Shown here piece after piece: positions 1 to 12,296 of a stretch of 64,000 nt of DNA. Below the pieces are notes generated by a model. The model searched no databases, was not told the DNA's origin, and worked only from the letters and a program-made list of their open reading frames with translations. This DNA comes from Annona cherimola (Eukaryota; Streptophyta; Magnoliopsida; Magnoliales; Annonaceae), in contig CM059975.1 of NCBI GenBank assembly GCA_030490835.1, positions 11,847,579 to 11,911,578 on the forward strand, given 5' to 3'. Within the stretch, counting starts at the first letter, position 1. Each line of letters starts with the position of its first letter. Made by a program: the position numbers and the translations under genes.

Positions 1-3000
1 CGGCCCCACCTCACCTAAAATGGCTCTCATAGTATGGAATTGTCGTAGGCTTGGGAACCCACGGGCAATTCGATGTCTTCTTGACTTGGTCAGGAAACAA
101 GATCTCATTCTAATCTTCCTCAGTGAAACAAAACGCTCAGCAAAGGAGATGGAGGGGATTAGACGAAGGCTAAAATATGACTATTGTTTTGTGGTGGAGC
201 CGGTTGCAAGAAGGGGTGGGTTGGCACTCCTATGGAATAATGATCACCCAGCAAACATCCAAAGCTTTTCCACTCACCATATTGATGCAGGTTTTTTATG
301 ATGGCGTTTCACAGGATTCTATGGCCATCCAGAATTTCACTGTCGCCCTCAAAAGTTGGCACACTTTACATCAGTTGAGTGGGTATGGCCAACACTCCGT
401 GGCTTGTAATGGGAGATTTCAATGAGGTTATGGGTCATGGCGAATACCTCAGTCAGAGGACTCGTTCCCAAACACAAATGGACTTATTTTGCAACACTTT
501 GGATGACTGCAATTTGATGGATTTTGGCTTTGTGGGTCAGACTATGACATGGAGAAATAATTTTCGGGGACCACAACGTGTAGAAGCACGGATGGACAGG
601 GGACTGGCGACGCCCGACTAAGTAACACTTTTTCCTTTTGCAAAGATTTTCCATTTATCTGCGGCTACATCAGACTACTGTCCTATAATGAAGGTGTTAG
701 ATACAAGGAGAAGCAAGAGAAAGCCACATAGGGAATTCATATATGAACTTTTTTGGGCAAGGGACGTGGAGGCGCAAAGGATTGTTAGCCACGTATGGGC
801 TTCAAATCCAAACGTTGTCTTATCCTCCACCGACCTACTTGAATGGAAGATTAAGACTTATTGCAACGCTTTATCTAGGTGGAATTGGAAGAGAAGGGGC
901 AATCTAAGACAGGCTATCAAAAGAAAACAGGAGGAGCTTGAATCCTTCATGATCCAGAGGCCTTCTGATCAAAGGGATGACGCTATTCAGGGGCTAAAAT
1001 CACAGATAAATACTCTTCTACATGACGAGGAGCAGCTATGGAGATTGCGAGCTAAGAGCCACTGGCTTTATAATGGGGATAAAAATACGGGTTTCTTTCA
1101 TCGTATTGCTTCCAATCGTAGAAGGTCAAATTCCATTGATGCACTAAAAGATCAAAATGGACAGTGGGTTCGTGATCAAGATAAAATGCAGGACCTTGCG
1201 GTGGCACATTTCTCGACGTTTTTCTCTTCTTTGGGGCAAACAGATGTCTCTTGGGTAAAAGACCTCATCACTAGAAGGATATCCGACCAGCAAAGGATGA
1301 CCCTCACAAAGATTGATGAAGTTGCAAGTGCGGTTGAAGCCATGAGTCCAACTAAGGCCCCGGGGCTAGATGGGATGTCAGCTGGGTTTTTTCAACAGCA
1401 TTGGCAAACGGTGGGACACGAGGTGTACCTTTGGTGCAAAACGTTCATGGAGGAGACGGATCCTGCACGGCGAACTGGCCACATCCTGCCTTTCAACTCC
1501 ACCACCCTTGTTTTGATCCCGAAATTGGCTGAGGCCCAAACTATGTCTCATTTTCGCCCTATTAGCTTATGCAATGTCGCCTACAAGATTCTAGCAAAGG
1601 TTCTGGCAAATAGACTTAAAGTATGCCTTCAGGACATCATCAGCGAGCAACAAAGTGTCTTTGTCCCGGGACGGCTAATTACGGATAACATGCTGGTGGC
1701 ATATGTGGCTATCCACTCTCTTCACCGGAGAAGGGGTGGGAAAAAGCAGAAGATAGCTATAAAGTTGGATATGTCAAAAGCTTAGGATCGGGTAGAGTGA
1801 ACTTTTCTCCAACACATTATGGAAGCGATGAACTTCGGTCAGAGCTGGATAAATTGGATTATGAGCTGTATTACAACTGTAACATACCGCGTAAATCTCA
1901 ATGGCTTCAAAACAAAGTATTTTCGAACCTCAAAGGGGCCTAAGGCAAGGTGACCCGCTATCCCCCTACCTATTTATTCTGTGTGCTGAGGGGCTATCTG
2001 GACTAATTGCAAATGCTGCTGCCCGGGCATCCATTCATGGTATCAAGATCAATCCTCATGGACCAACTCTCACTCATTTACTTTTTACGGATGATGCTCT
2101 TATCTTTCTTCAAGCCACGAGCTGGGATGTCAGAAATTTCATGTCTCTCCTCTAAAAATACTCTGCATCATCTGGGCAGGTAGTGAATGTTGACAAGACA
2201 TCTGTTTTCTTCAGCTCTAATACGGGAAGTAGTACCTGGGAGGAGATAAAAGCTCTACTGGACTCCACGGGCCATGAGTTCCACCACTACCTTGGTCTTC
2301 CAGCTTGGCTGGGTAGGTCAAAGATAAGAATGTTCAAGGGCCTCAAAGAGAGCATATGGAAAAAAATTCAAGGATGGAAGGGTAGACTTCTATCCTGGGG
2401 AGGAAAAGAGACTTTAATTAAAGCAGTTGCCCAAGCAATCCCAACATACACGATGAGCATTTTCGTCCTTCCTAAATCATTATGTCATGATCTCAATGGG
2501 CTGCTAAGAAAGTTTTGGTGGGGTGAACAGGGAAACAAATGCAAAATGAGCTGGGTGGCATGGAGTGATATGTGCATGTCAAAGCTATCGGGTGGGCTTG
2601 GTTTCTGGGACTTATTCACCTTCAATTATGCCCTCCTTACAAAACAAGTGTGGCGGCTATCTACCACCACTAACTCTTTGTGCTTCAAGGTTTAAAAGCC
2701 AGATACTTCCCGAATGGGGATATCTGGAGTTGTTCTGCAAAAGCCTCAAACTCGTTCACATGGAAGAGTATCCTAAAGGCAAGAGACGTAACCCGACACG
2801 AATGTAAATGGAGAATCGGCAACGGTAAGTGGGTACAATTTTTTAGGGATGTTTGGCTTGATTCTGCTGTGTCTAAGGTTGTCCCTCTCCCGGCATCAAT
2901 CCCGGACAATGTTAAAGTTTCTCACTTTATTAATCGGGAGGCCAAGTCGTGGATTAAAGAGCGAATTGTGGCTGCTGTGGGGGAAATCGGGTGGCAGGTT

Positions 3001-4190
3001 ATAAATCTTATTCCCCTCTCTCAAAATGACGAAGATGATCGTATCTTCTGGATGCATGAACCGAATGGTGCTTATTCTGTTACATCATCTTATCGGCTCC
3101 TCACTTCAACACATGATTGCTCTTCTCATTCTCACATCTATAAGGCTCTTTGGAGGACTAACCTCCCAAGAAAAGTCCTAATTTTTGGATGGAGGTTGTT
3201 CAGGGATGCTCTCCCAACTTTGCAGAATTTGAGGAACAGGGGAATTGAGGTGGACCCTAGGTACTTTTTCTGCAGGAATGGGGTGGAGGACGCTAATCAT
3301 GTCTTCGTGGAGTGCGAGCTCACTAAGGGGATCTGTTTGAATGCCGCAAGGCTAACCTTTTCTTGGGCCACTGTGCAGGATATATTGAAATTTCTTGCCT
3401 TAAGAAACAGGATTGACGATCTTGCCCTTTTCATGGTGTGTTGTTGGAGAGTATGGTACATGCGGAATTTGCTAAGGGAAGAAGGGGTTCGACCAGATTT
3501 TTCAAAAACTATCGAATGGTGTGAGGACTTCCTGGAGCAACATAGAAGAGCAAAAGTCCTCATCCAACAGGGCGTGATAGACCTGCCACTTGTTCCCAGA
3601 TGGACAACTCCTCCGGATGACACTTTCAAAATGAATGTGGATGCCTGGAAATATTGTGCCAACCAGGCCATGGGGTTTGCTGCAGTTATCAGAGATTCCC
3701 GGGGCTCTTTCATTGCTGCAAGTGGATGGAGAAGGGGTGGTGTTATGGAACCCCTGCTTATGGAGGCAACTGCTTTTCTCTTAGGAGCAAAATGGGCGCT
3801 CCAGCTTATGATGGGTCATGTACAGATAGAATCGGACTCGCTTCTTCTCGTCAACTATCTATCCCGTGATGAATCTATTTCTTCACCGGTTGGTTTTGTG
3901 GTTGAAGAGATAAAGTCTATTCTCTCATCTACTCACCTCATTTTTGTTCACCATGTTTTAAGGCAGGGGAATGGGGTTGCACATGCTTTGGCTGATTTTG
4001 TTTCTGTGTCTTTTTTGGATCATCGGGATCATCAGGTTTGGTGGGGTAACCCTCCCCAAGCTATACAGGGAAAAATTTGTACAGACAATTTTTTAGCAAT
4101 GAATCTCTAGGATCATCCCATCTCCTCCCCCTTCCACCTTGGAAGGGAGTGGGAATAGGGTATTTTCCTTTCCATCAAAAAAATATATAT
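1..4190 (+). mobile_element. LINE (plant L1-type) retrotransposon, decayed, 5' part outside window
   Basis: The stretch encodes, in order, an endonuclease domain, a reverse transcriptase, a zf-RVT-like region and a C-terminal RNase H-like domain, which is the ORF2 layout of plant L1 LINEs. The coding strand is plus. It ends near 4180 in an A/T-rich tail (seven A then alternating AT), as expected for a target-primed element. The gag-like ORF1 would lie upstream of base 1 and is not seen. No target-site duplication can be tested because the 5' end is missing. Several frameshifts and stops show it is dead. Confidence 0.9.
20..4110 (+). pseudogene. LINE ORF2 remnant: endonuclease, reverse transcriptase, RNase H-like
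   Basis: The first open block (20-298) starts MALIVWNCRRLGNP and contains LSETK, typical of the endonuclease/exonuclease/phosphatase fold; the catalytic GDFNEV motif appears in a shifted frame near 410. The frame is interrupted by TGA at 299-301, a shift near 375, a stop at 619-621, a TAG at 1783-1785 right after KLDMSKA where the family has Tyr (YDRVEW), and further shifts near 1800-1900, 2155-2180 and 2690. The reverse transcriptase shows KAPGLDGM, RPISLCN, GLRQGDPLSPYLF and FTDDALIF (the Y/F-A-D-D box with Thr for Ala). The block 2680-4110 holds the zf-RVT region (LWRTNLPRKV, then C..G..D..H.F.EC) and an RVT_3-type RNase H with MNVDAW and ESDSLLLVNYL. Not functional as it stands. Confidence 0.9.
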
Positions 4191-5579
4191 ATCTCAATTG
4201 GCGGACGCTCCTGTAGAAAATTGAGGAGAATAATACCACAATGTTAGGTTTACACCAGAACTATTGACAAGAATTTGAAATTGAGGACGCCCATTGCTGG
4301 GGCCCTATCCCATGCCAATGAGGTACTGCCTTAGCCGCATATATCTATCGGCCTTGCCATACTCAATGGGTATTGTAGCTATTGTGATGATCATGTCAAA
4401 TTCAATTTTACAATTGTATTTGGTAATATCCATTTTATCTGAATATTAAAAATAATATCAAATGGAGTTGTTTGTGGGCTATACTTTAAAAATATAAAAA
4501 AAAACTTGTATTTTTTTTTCAAAAAAAAAATTTACTTGAATCACAATAGTGGAGCCTTCCATAAAAAAAAAAAATAGTGGAGTCTATTCCTTTTTTTTTA
4601 TATAAGCAGAGCCTCTTGGAAAGGATTCAAGAAGCTTGCATGATATAGAGAAATTGGATGAGATTAGGAATAAAAAGTGTTAATATTGAAAATATAAAAA
4701 ATTGTATTAAAAAGTAAAAAAGTTTTTTTGAGAATGGTAAACATAATCCCATACAAATCCAATCTAAACAAGTGGGATCCTTTGGAATACTCATGAAGTT
4801 TTGGAATTTGGGAAAATATATAATCATTGTTTTATGCAGAATAAATATCTTAGAAGCATTAGATGTTGAATTGAAATCTCGCGAATGCTTATAATAAATA
4901 AATAAATCTTAATGGCTTTAGAATCATTCTTAAGTGCATCGTAATTTTAGAAAAGATGCGTGTATTAGATTAGGATATTTTTACTGTCTTAATCAAATCT
5001 ATAATTAATGGTCCATCGTCAAGATTGACCTACATTAGGCTATTCTACCAACTCATTTTGGCAGGACATGATGCATCTAAGGCAACTTCATATATGATAG
5101 TTATTGTTCATTCGGTAAAATAAGAAATAATTTTTTAAGGTAAATATAATCTGGCGTTATTTTGATAGAACTTAGGTAAATTTTATGCTGTCCTATGTAA
5201 GAAGTTAGGCCTGTATCCTGTATGAATGGACGGAAATAAGAATTTTTTTTATTGAAGGAATCTCCATGGCCACTCCACCGATATCTTCGTTGTTGCTGCC
5301 CTCATTTTACTTAAATCAAAATCAATCTTCCTCATTTAAAATCATTTCTTTATTATAGTACCAAAAATAATTTTGATTAAAGTTTTATGGGTAAGCCATA
5401 CCTTCTTAAAAATATTTATAATCATCGGTATAAAATCACTTAGCTGCCTTCACGAATTTTTTTAACAATATTTATAATCATAATTATCAAAACACTTAGC
5501 TGCATTCACGAATTTTTGGAATGTCAAAATAATTTATAGTCATTTATTTATACAAAAAGAATGTGAGCAATTCAGTTAT
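4191..5579. other. AT-rich intergenic DNA, no gene seen
   Basis: No open frame with recognisable content, only homopolymer A and T runs and short AT repeats. The start (4191-4400) still has mixed composition and may be old element DNA. Confidence 0.6.
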
Positions 5580-5803
5580 CTCAGGCTAAGCAAATGCACT
5601 TCTTAGCTCACATCAAAAAATTCATTTACAACAACTTTTTTAATTTTTTTTTTCTTATACTTGTTTATCTAAGCACATTTCACATATAAAACAAGTTCTA
5701 CCATTTTTGGATATGTGTATATATTTTTTGAAAATTTTAAAGAAGTGTATGAAGAAAAAATAAAAAAGTCGTTATAAATAAATTTTTTGATATGGACTAA
5801 ATG
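5580..5803. mobile_element. Foldback element copy, degenerate (family with shared core)
   Basis: The left arm has cttagctcacatcaaaaaat (near 5602) and the right arm has its imperfect reverse complement ending near 5800 (tttttttgatatggactaaa). Between them lies the family core, accatttttggatatgtgta, also seen at 6.7, 10.5, 33.8, 39.3 and 61.3 kb. The right arm is shortened. No clear target duplication. Confidence 0.5.
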
Positions 5804-5815
5804 GATCATATGGAT

Positions 5816-6636
5816 GTTGAATTAACAACTTTAAAATAGGTATATATAAAATAATTTTATCAATACTTGATTTGGGCGAAATTTGTTTACTAATTAAAAT
5901 GTGACTTTAAATTCAGTGGGCGGATTGTGTTTTGATTTAATTGTCGCGTCCCAATCTTTGGTGTTGTTGGCACCAAACAAGTATGTATTTCCCATTATTT
6001 ATTTTAAAATTTCAGCAGAGATTCTGTTTGCCTCGCTGAACTAATGAGGCGCAAAACAGAAACTTTTGCTCATTTTGAAAATTTCATGAATGGGGGCAAG
6101 CTCATATCTATCTCCTGTACGGTGTTTCTGTTTTTGACGCTGAGATGCCCTGTTTTGTCGTGGTTGCCGAGGGAATGCAAGTACAAGGAAGACGACAATG
6201 GCTGTCCTGTTATTTGGGCAACATGTGAATTCCGTGCGTGTTCGAATCGAGACACGGCATCTGCGCCACCCATTTCTTGGCACCATTAATTAATTCCAGG
6301 ATCATGAATCGCATCTTTACTTCCCATAGATAGTTAGATAGAGGGTTATGCTACGGGTGTGTTTGGAATATGGTAGTGGGTGTTGAGGCTTTCATTCGTT
6401 TTGGACGAAATGAAAATGGAAGTCTAATGTTTCTCGACTTGGGTGCCCTTTTTATGCACCTTTGGCTGTTCTGATCTTTGGTTTCTTGTTCATAGTCTGT
6501 GCGGGTTTGTAATTGAATTTAGGGGTTTGTTCGGTTGAATGCTGCATTACATTTACTCAATTTAATTAGTACATTTTATCTTTTAATCCTGCCCTTCTTC
6601 ATAAAATAATTATCCTGTTGTCTTTATTTACTGAGT
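5816..6636. other. Intergenic DNA; overlapping open frames on both strands at 6041-6289 not supported as genes
   Basis: A moderately GC-richer patch near 6040-6290 is open in several frames on both strands (up to 81 codons). None shows a known motif, an intron partner or a promoter. The rest is AT-rich. Confidence 0.5.
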
Positions 6637-6935
6637 CCTGATCTTTGGCCCAAAAACCTTTTTTTTCATGGGTAAGTAAATTTAATTATATTAAATTTAT
6701 AAACCAAGTTTTACCATTTTTGGATTTTTAAATACAGTGGCATTTCCGTAATTTTTGGATCTAAAAAAATTACAGAAATGCCACTGTGTTTAAAAATAAA
6801 AAAAAATTAAAAATATCCAAAAATAGTAAAACTTGGTTTATAAATTTAATACACATAGATTTACTTACCCATGAAAAAAAATTAAAAAAATAGATTTTTG
6901 GGCCGGATGCATGGGCTTCCAGTCTTAAAAGATCA
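6637..6935. mobile_element. Foldback element with long palindromic arms
   Basis: The left end is TGATCTTTGGCCC and the right end is the reverse complement of TGATCTTTTAAGACTGG. The arms pair over most of their length: ttactta...cccatg, ataaaccaagttttaccatt, and cagtggcatttccgtaattt against aaattacagaaatgccactg. The element is almost wholly a hairpin with no coding capacity. The closest relative in the window is at 39189-39401. Confidence 0.75.
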
Positions 6936-7640
6936 TTTTGCTTATTTACTAGTATCATTTTTAATCAGATGCAGCAACTATCAAATCTTACAGTCTGCGG
7001 CATTCTGGTGCAAATATATTTGGATTTTGAGCTTTTAAATAATAAACGTGCCTTCTAAAACGTTCGTCATTTGTAGACGAATGATTTCATAAGTTACTAT
7101 AGCAATTATATAATGATATAAGTATTTTCAAATTGTTCCCATGATTTTATATGTATTCTTAAAATGCACAACGCATACAAGAGTCAAAATTAAAACTATA
7201 TTTAGTATTATAATTAGATAAATGATATTAAATATGATGATTGTTTGAGTTCCAATGTAGGCATCTGGACCCAAACCAAGAATTTGCTCAATTAATTAAT
7301 ACTTTCTGTGTTTTGTCAAAAAAAAAAACTAATACTTTCTGTGTGACAGGTGAAATAAATGCATTAATTTTTATTTCTAGCACACGAACTTCATATCCCA
7401 TATACTTCAAAATTCATACTTTTTTGACTAACATCTCAAAATTCACTTAGTCTTCTTCCCATGAACCTTCTAAATATGCTAGTGAGCTACGGTCATTAAA
7501 AGGAAAATATTTGATCAACATCTAAAGGGTTTTTCTTGCATATCTCATGATCTAGACTTCAGATGGTCAATCGAACCATTCTATTGGACTCAGTACATCC
7601 GACAATATAGAAATTGCCTACTTTATTGTTCAAATCAGAC
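6936..7640. other. AT-rich intergenic DNA, no gene seen
   Basis: Nothing supported. A 69-codon open frame at 7241-7450 has no recognisable features and lies in low-complexity DNA. Confidence 0.5.
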
Positions 7641-7925
7641 CTTCTGAAATCAAGATCTCATCACTACAAGATCAAGGGGGCCACGTATGCCACGTGCCAG
7701 TTCGGTGACAAACCACCACAGTGGCCCAATTTGGGCCTGTATCAGGTCAGTCCTACAGTTGGATCTAGGCTTATAGGACTTGGGCCCACGGCGGTACGGC
7801 TTCTAGGTGCATCTTTTGTTGGATCTATCTTTGGGGCCCACCTATGGATGATGGTCCCCGACCTCACGAAGGGCCAGGGGCGTTGGCAGCATGCTAACAT
7901 GCCACTTTTCAATGTTTTTTAGTAT
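7641..7925 (+). other. GC-rich island with a 100-codon open frame, unrecognised
   Basis: The block is clearly richer in G+C than the AT-rich DNA on both sides and is open in one plus-strand frame from about 7614 to 7922. The predicted peptide is rich in Gly, Leu and Trp and matches no family I know. Repeated ggcccac/gggccc words suggest a fragment of a larger element, for example an internal or LTR part of a retrotransposon. I would not call it a gene. Confidence 0.35.
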
Positions 7926-8243
7926 ATAAATTTAGTAGATATTCCCAAATATAATAAATAAAATTCTTATACATATACACATGTTTCATACTTTCATTAA
8001 TAATACTTCTTACAAAAATATGTCCATATTTCCGTATCTTTTTCTTTTTTCCCTAATGAATCCGTATCTCCATATCTATGTATACATCTTTACGATTTCC
8101 TTTAATATGTAAAGTAAAACTTCATATACAATATTAATTTACACCGAAGGGATTGAAAAGAAAATAATCTTCATGAATCAATTTTTTAATTCTAAAATTA
8201 ATACTTCAAAATAAGTAATTCCAAATAAACGTTCTATTTAAAT

Positions 8244-8317
8244 CCCTAAGATTTTGTAAAAGCTATCTGATTTTATGTGGCCCTAGGATTTTGTAGAAGC
8301 TATCTGATTTTATGTGG
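8244..8317. repeat. Tandem duplication, 37 bp x 2
   Basis: Two adjacent copies, 8244-8280 and 8281-8317, differ at two positions (ccctaAg/ccctaGg and gtaAaag/gtaGaag). They share agctatctgattttatgtgg. Confidence 0.9.
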
Positions 8318-10406
8318 TTAAATAAAGAGGGATTGTACTTTATATTTAAATAGCCTTATTGACATTGAAATTCCCCTTCAAGATATATAATTCAACTTCA
8401 TAAGATATCTTAGGAATTTAAAATTAATAAAATAATCTTCTTAAAATTTATTCCTAATTGAAAAATAATTAAATTGAAAATTATTTCATGAAAATACTGC
8501 CCAAAAAAATAATAATAAATCAATGATTTAGTTTGATAACGTTTTACGTGAATAAACTCAACAAAATTCTAATAATGAACAATTAAATTGATTCATCCTC
8601 TTAGGAGTAGTGTCTTTGTCACAAGAATTAACATCTCATAAAACTCACAGGGGTACATCGGCTTCATAAGGATTTATTCGCATATACTTCACAAGGAGTT
8701 ATTTAAATATAATACTACAACTTCATCAAAATCGAGTATAATAGAAATACGTAATTACTTTAACATAATTCCTTATAGATGACCACAAATTATGCTTTTT
8801 AGATCTTCAAATAAAATCCCAATTGTAAGGCTAATATGGTTAAATATATGTTGAATCTTATGTGGGATTCACCATAAAAAAGAATTTAAAATAAAAAAAT
8901 TTATTTTTATAGCCCTCTCATCATTTATACTTGCGACCCTTAACATACATATAAGTTGATATTTTTAACTATCTAAACTACATAATTTATTAAGTTAAAT
9001 TCTCATACTATATTACTTATATTTTTGTGATGGACCCAATAATACCTATGAGATAGTTAAATATTCAATATTCAACAAATCAGTGACCTACATTGTTGGA
9101 GCCATGTGCAGTTGCTCCCTGAATTTTCAAAAATTCAAAAAAAATCTTTTAATTTTTTTAAAATACTTAAAAATTTGATTCATTTATATATGATTACCTT
9201 CCTCAAATAATATTATGTCCCTTCTACAAATTTGCAACACACGTATGGATTTTTCATCCGCAAACAAGCTTTTTCATGTGTCAAACTCAGTCAAACTGAA
9301 ATTATGATCAATTCACCAAAGATGGTCTAGAGAAGTATCTTCCAATATTAGTAAAAATTACTGGGAAAAACTGGCAGTGGGGCTATCTTCAGGTTCTTGT
9401 CGAGATCGATCCAACCGACTCCCCACCCCTTGAATATCTGCCATTCCAATCTCTACCCCACCGGTTGCTAACCCACCCACCTTCACCTTCTCACTAAACC
9501 CTCAACCAAACACCACCCAACATGTGTTAATTAAATTCAGATTCAATTATCACTGTTTTATGATTTTGTAAAGAAAAAAGCTTTCTGCATGCGACACACC
9601 AATTTAGGGCTTGTTTAGTAATGTAAAAGTTTTGTGAAATATAAGATGGTATAGGAAGTGGAAAATAGAATATTTTGAAAATTGTATGATTAATATGAAA
9701 TAATAGGAATAAAGATGAAATAAATAGGGTAGCTGAATTGTAGTAGGAAAGAAAAATGATTGAAATGTAAGGACAAAAGGGTAAAATATGATTATTAATT
9801 GAGCATGAGAATATGTAATCTTATGAATTTCCATCTCACATTTTTGGTATAAGTTAACAAACATAACATTGGTTGAGATAGATGTGAAATGAGATACTAT
9901 GGGATGAATAAGTGTTGTTGTCGCTTTGGAATAAAAAAAACTTGTATGAAAATTAAGAAGAATTATACAGAAAATACAAAATTAACTTTTATTCTGGAGA
10001 ATGAAAAAAAAAGAATTTTAAAACACAAAAAAATTACATACTATCTCATCCCATATTCATAAAAAGGCCAGTGGATGGGATACAGGCTGCCTTTTGCTGC
10101 CACTCAGCCAAAATCATCAACCAAATGCAACCAAGAGCGCATTAAAATTTTAAATCACACTTGCAAATTAATTAGAGGGAGGGTTGTTATTTATGCCGAA
10201 GAAAAATTAGCCATCCAACGTGTTCGATTGCAGGGATAGGGCTGCCTCTTTTTTTCCCGTCTTTTTCATCAAGAACAATTTTAAATCTAAATTATTTATA
10301 ATATTTGTGCATAGATGTGGTTATTTGTAATTCCAGAAAAATGCTTACGTTGAAAACCTATGGGTTGCAAAATTTGAAAGAATTGATGTTTTGCATCAAA
10401 GAGAAA
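8318..10406. other. AT-rich intergenic DNA with a possible foldback at about 9605-9875
   Basis: No gene seen. The stretch 9605-9875 begins gcttgtttagtaatg and ends gttaacaaacataac, weakly inverse ends of a purine-rich block that resembles the T-rich MITEs elsewhere in the window. The block 9360-9500 is richer in C and unremarkable. Confidence 0.4.
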
Positions 10407-10761
10407 TGATCCTGTTAGCTTGGGTTAAGTAAATATTTAGCTTAGCCCACCTCGAAAAAACTTATTCATTATAATTTTTATTTTTTTTCATATACTTATC
10501 TTTCTAAGTGTATTTAATATATAATCCGAGTTTTATCATTTTTAGATATGTATATATATATATATGTATTTAAAATATAAATATCTTTAAAAATCTTACA
10601 AAAATATATACGCATATTCAAAAATGATAAAATTTAATATATATATATATATGAAATACACATGGATAAATAATTGTATAAAAAAAAGTAAAAAATATTG
10701 TAAATAAGTCTTTTAAGATGAGCTAAGCAAGACATTTATTTAACCCGTGCTAACATGATTA
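10407..10761. mobile_element. Foldback element with TGATC end
   Basis: Left end TGATCCTGTTAGC..GGGTTAA; the right end reads, in reverse complement, TAATCATGTTAGC..GGGTTAA. Both are followed by inverted arms containing ttagctyatcttaaaa and aagtgtatttaatatataat, and the core tttatcatttttagatatgt. It contains AT dinucleotide runs and no coding sequence. Confidence 0.65.
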
Positions 10762-10937
10762 CTTCTAATTAAAAAATACATAAAAATATTATAAATGGAA
10801 AAATACTTTTTAAAATATAAAGTAACTGATTGCGCGGATGTGTTGGATCGGTACCCTAAAAATATTTCTCATTATACATGCATAGCATTACTAGTGGTAG
10901 AAATGCAACTTTAATTTAATAAATTACAAATTCTAGA

Positions 10938-11612
10938 TTGGGGTGCAACTTGGACCGGGTTGAGCCCGAACCCGGCCCGCTGAACCCGATTTTGGTCAGT
11001 ATTGGAACTTGATTTTTCATAACCCAAGCCCGAAAACCCGATTGTAAATATGATAAGGTTAGGGTTCAAGTGAACCCGAACCCCGAAGAACCCGAGCCCG
11101 ATTTTCCATTTTAGTTTTTATTATAAAATATATTATATACATACTATTTAAAACAATATTTCTTTATATTCTTCATATTTTATGTTATTATATGTATATT
11201 TGAATACATATTTGACATATTGTAATTTTATTATAAATAAAGTATATTATTTCATTTATATTTATCTTTTATTTCTATCATTCATTTTTACACTTATTAA
11301 TTTTTTTTCTTTATCTTAGTTTTGATGTTAAATTTTTTTTAAAAATATTCTTTACATTACTATTTTTAAAAAATATGTAGTTTGATTATATAGTATTATA
11401 TTTACCTACAAAATTTGTTATTATTATTTATTCATATGAAATTCTAAACTTATCACTTTTAAATAAAATATAAATTCATTAACATAAATTCCAACCTGAA
11501 ACTCAGCCTGAACCCGATTTTGAAAAATAAGGTTAGGGTTGATGTTTTATACATAGGGTTAGGGTTATGGTCGAGATGAACCCGGGTTTCATGAGCCTGA
11601 GTTGCACCCCTA
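10938..11612. mobile_element. hAT-like non-autonomous DNA transposon with 8-bp target duplication
   Basis: Terminal inverted repeats of 13 bp: TTGGGGTGCAACT at the left and the reverse complement of TAGGGGTGCAACT at the right, one mismatch. They are flanked by a perfect 8-bp direct duplication, ATTCTAGA, at 10930-10937 and 11613-11620. An 8-bp duplication with a short GGGGTG-type end is the signature of hAT elements. The subterminal parts are rich in cccgaaccc words and ggttagggtt, and the middle is AT-rich and non-coding. At 675 bp it cannot encode a transposase. Confidence 0.85.
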
Positions 11613-11620
11613 ATTCTAGA

Positions 11621-12296
11621 TGAATTAATTTCCACCAACAAATGATTATTTTAGAAATTTAGGAATTTTGAGTTTAGAGAAGTAAATAAATGCATAAAAA
11701 TAGCAATGGTAACTAACAAAACCGTGAAAATAGAAATTAAAGAAAGTGAATTTTCATTTTCATCATTAGGATGGGAAGCCTCTCATTGAATGGAACTAGA
11801 TAAAAATTATTAAACTATTTTTTAAATTTCTATTAAATCGTTCATTCTCAAATTTTAGAGTGAAATAATTTTCTGTCTCAGTGTAATGTCTAAAATCGCT
11901 CATTTATGGTTTACTCTCGCGCGTCGTCTTTTCTCAGCGATTACCTTGAGGAGGGTAAATTAAAAGAAAATTGTATTGCCCTGATCATGCATCTCCATTC
12001 TCCATCCATGAAATCCATTTCTCTCGAAGCAGTGCTTGCGCTTGCTTTGGCAGCTACCAGCAGGGGCGATAGACGCAGAAGACAGAAAGGCAGCCAAGCA
12101 AGCGAATTCACGCAACTCAGATTTCAACAGTATTGAATAGTGATTAGATGGATGGTGGGCCTCCACCCGGGACCCTCAGGTGGGGCCCGCACCCAGCCCC
12201 AGCTCCAACCCCACCCCCACCCCGCTGCCCTGGTGTCTGTGGAAGACGCAACTAGCCTTTCCGAAACCGTCTGCTCTTGCCTCTTCCTGATTCGGG
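11621..12296. other. Upstream region of the hydrolase gene
   Basis: AT-rich to about 11880, then increasingly GC-rich, with C-rich runs (cccagccccagc, ccacccccacccc) just before the ATG at 12297. I see no convincing TATA box. Short open frames in both directions here are by-products of the composition. Confidence 0.5.

Noticed and set aside
6041..6289. 81-codon open frames on both strands over the same bases
   Set aside because: Mirror frames with no known motif, no promoter and no neighbouring exon.
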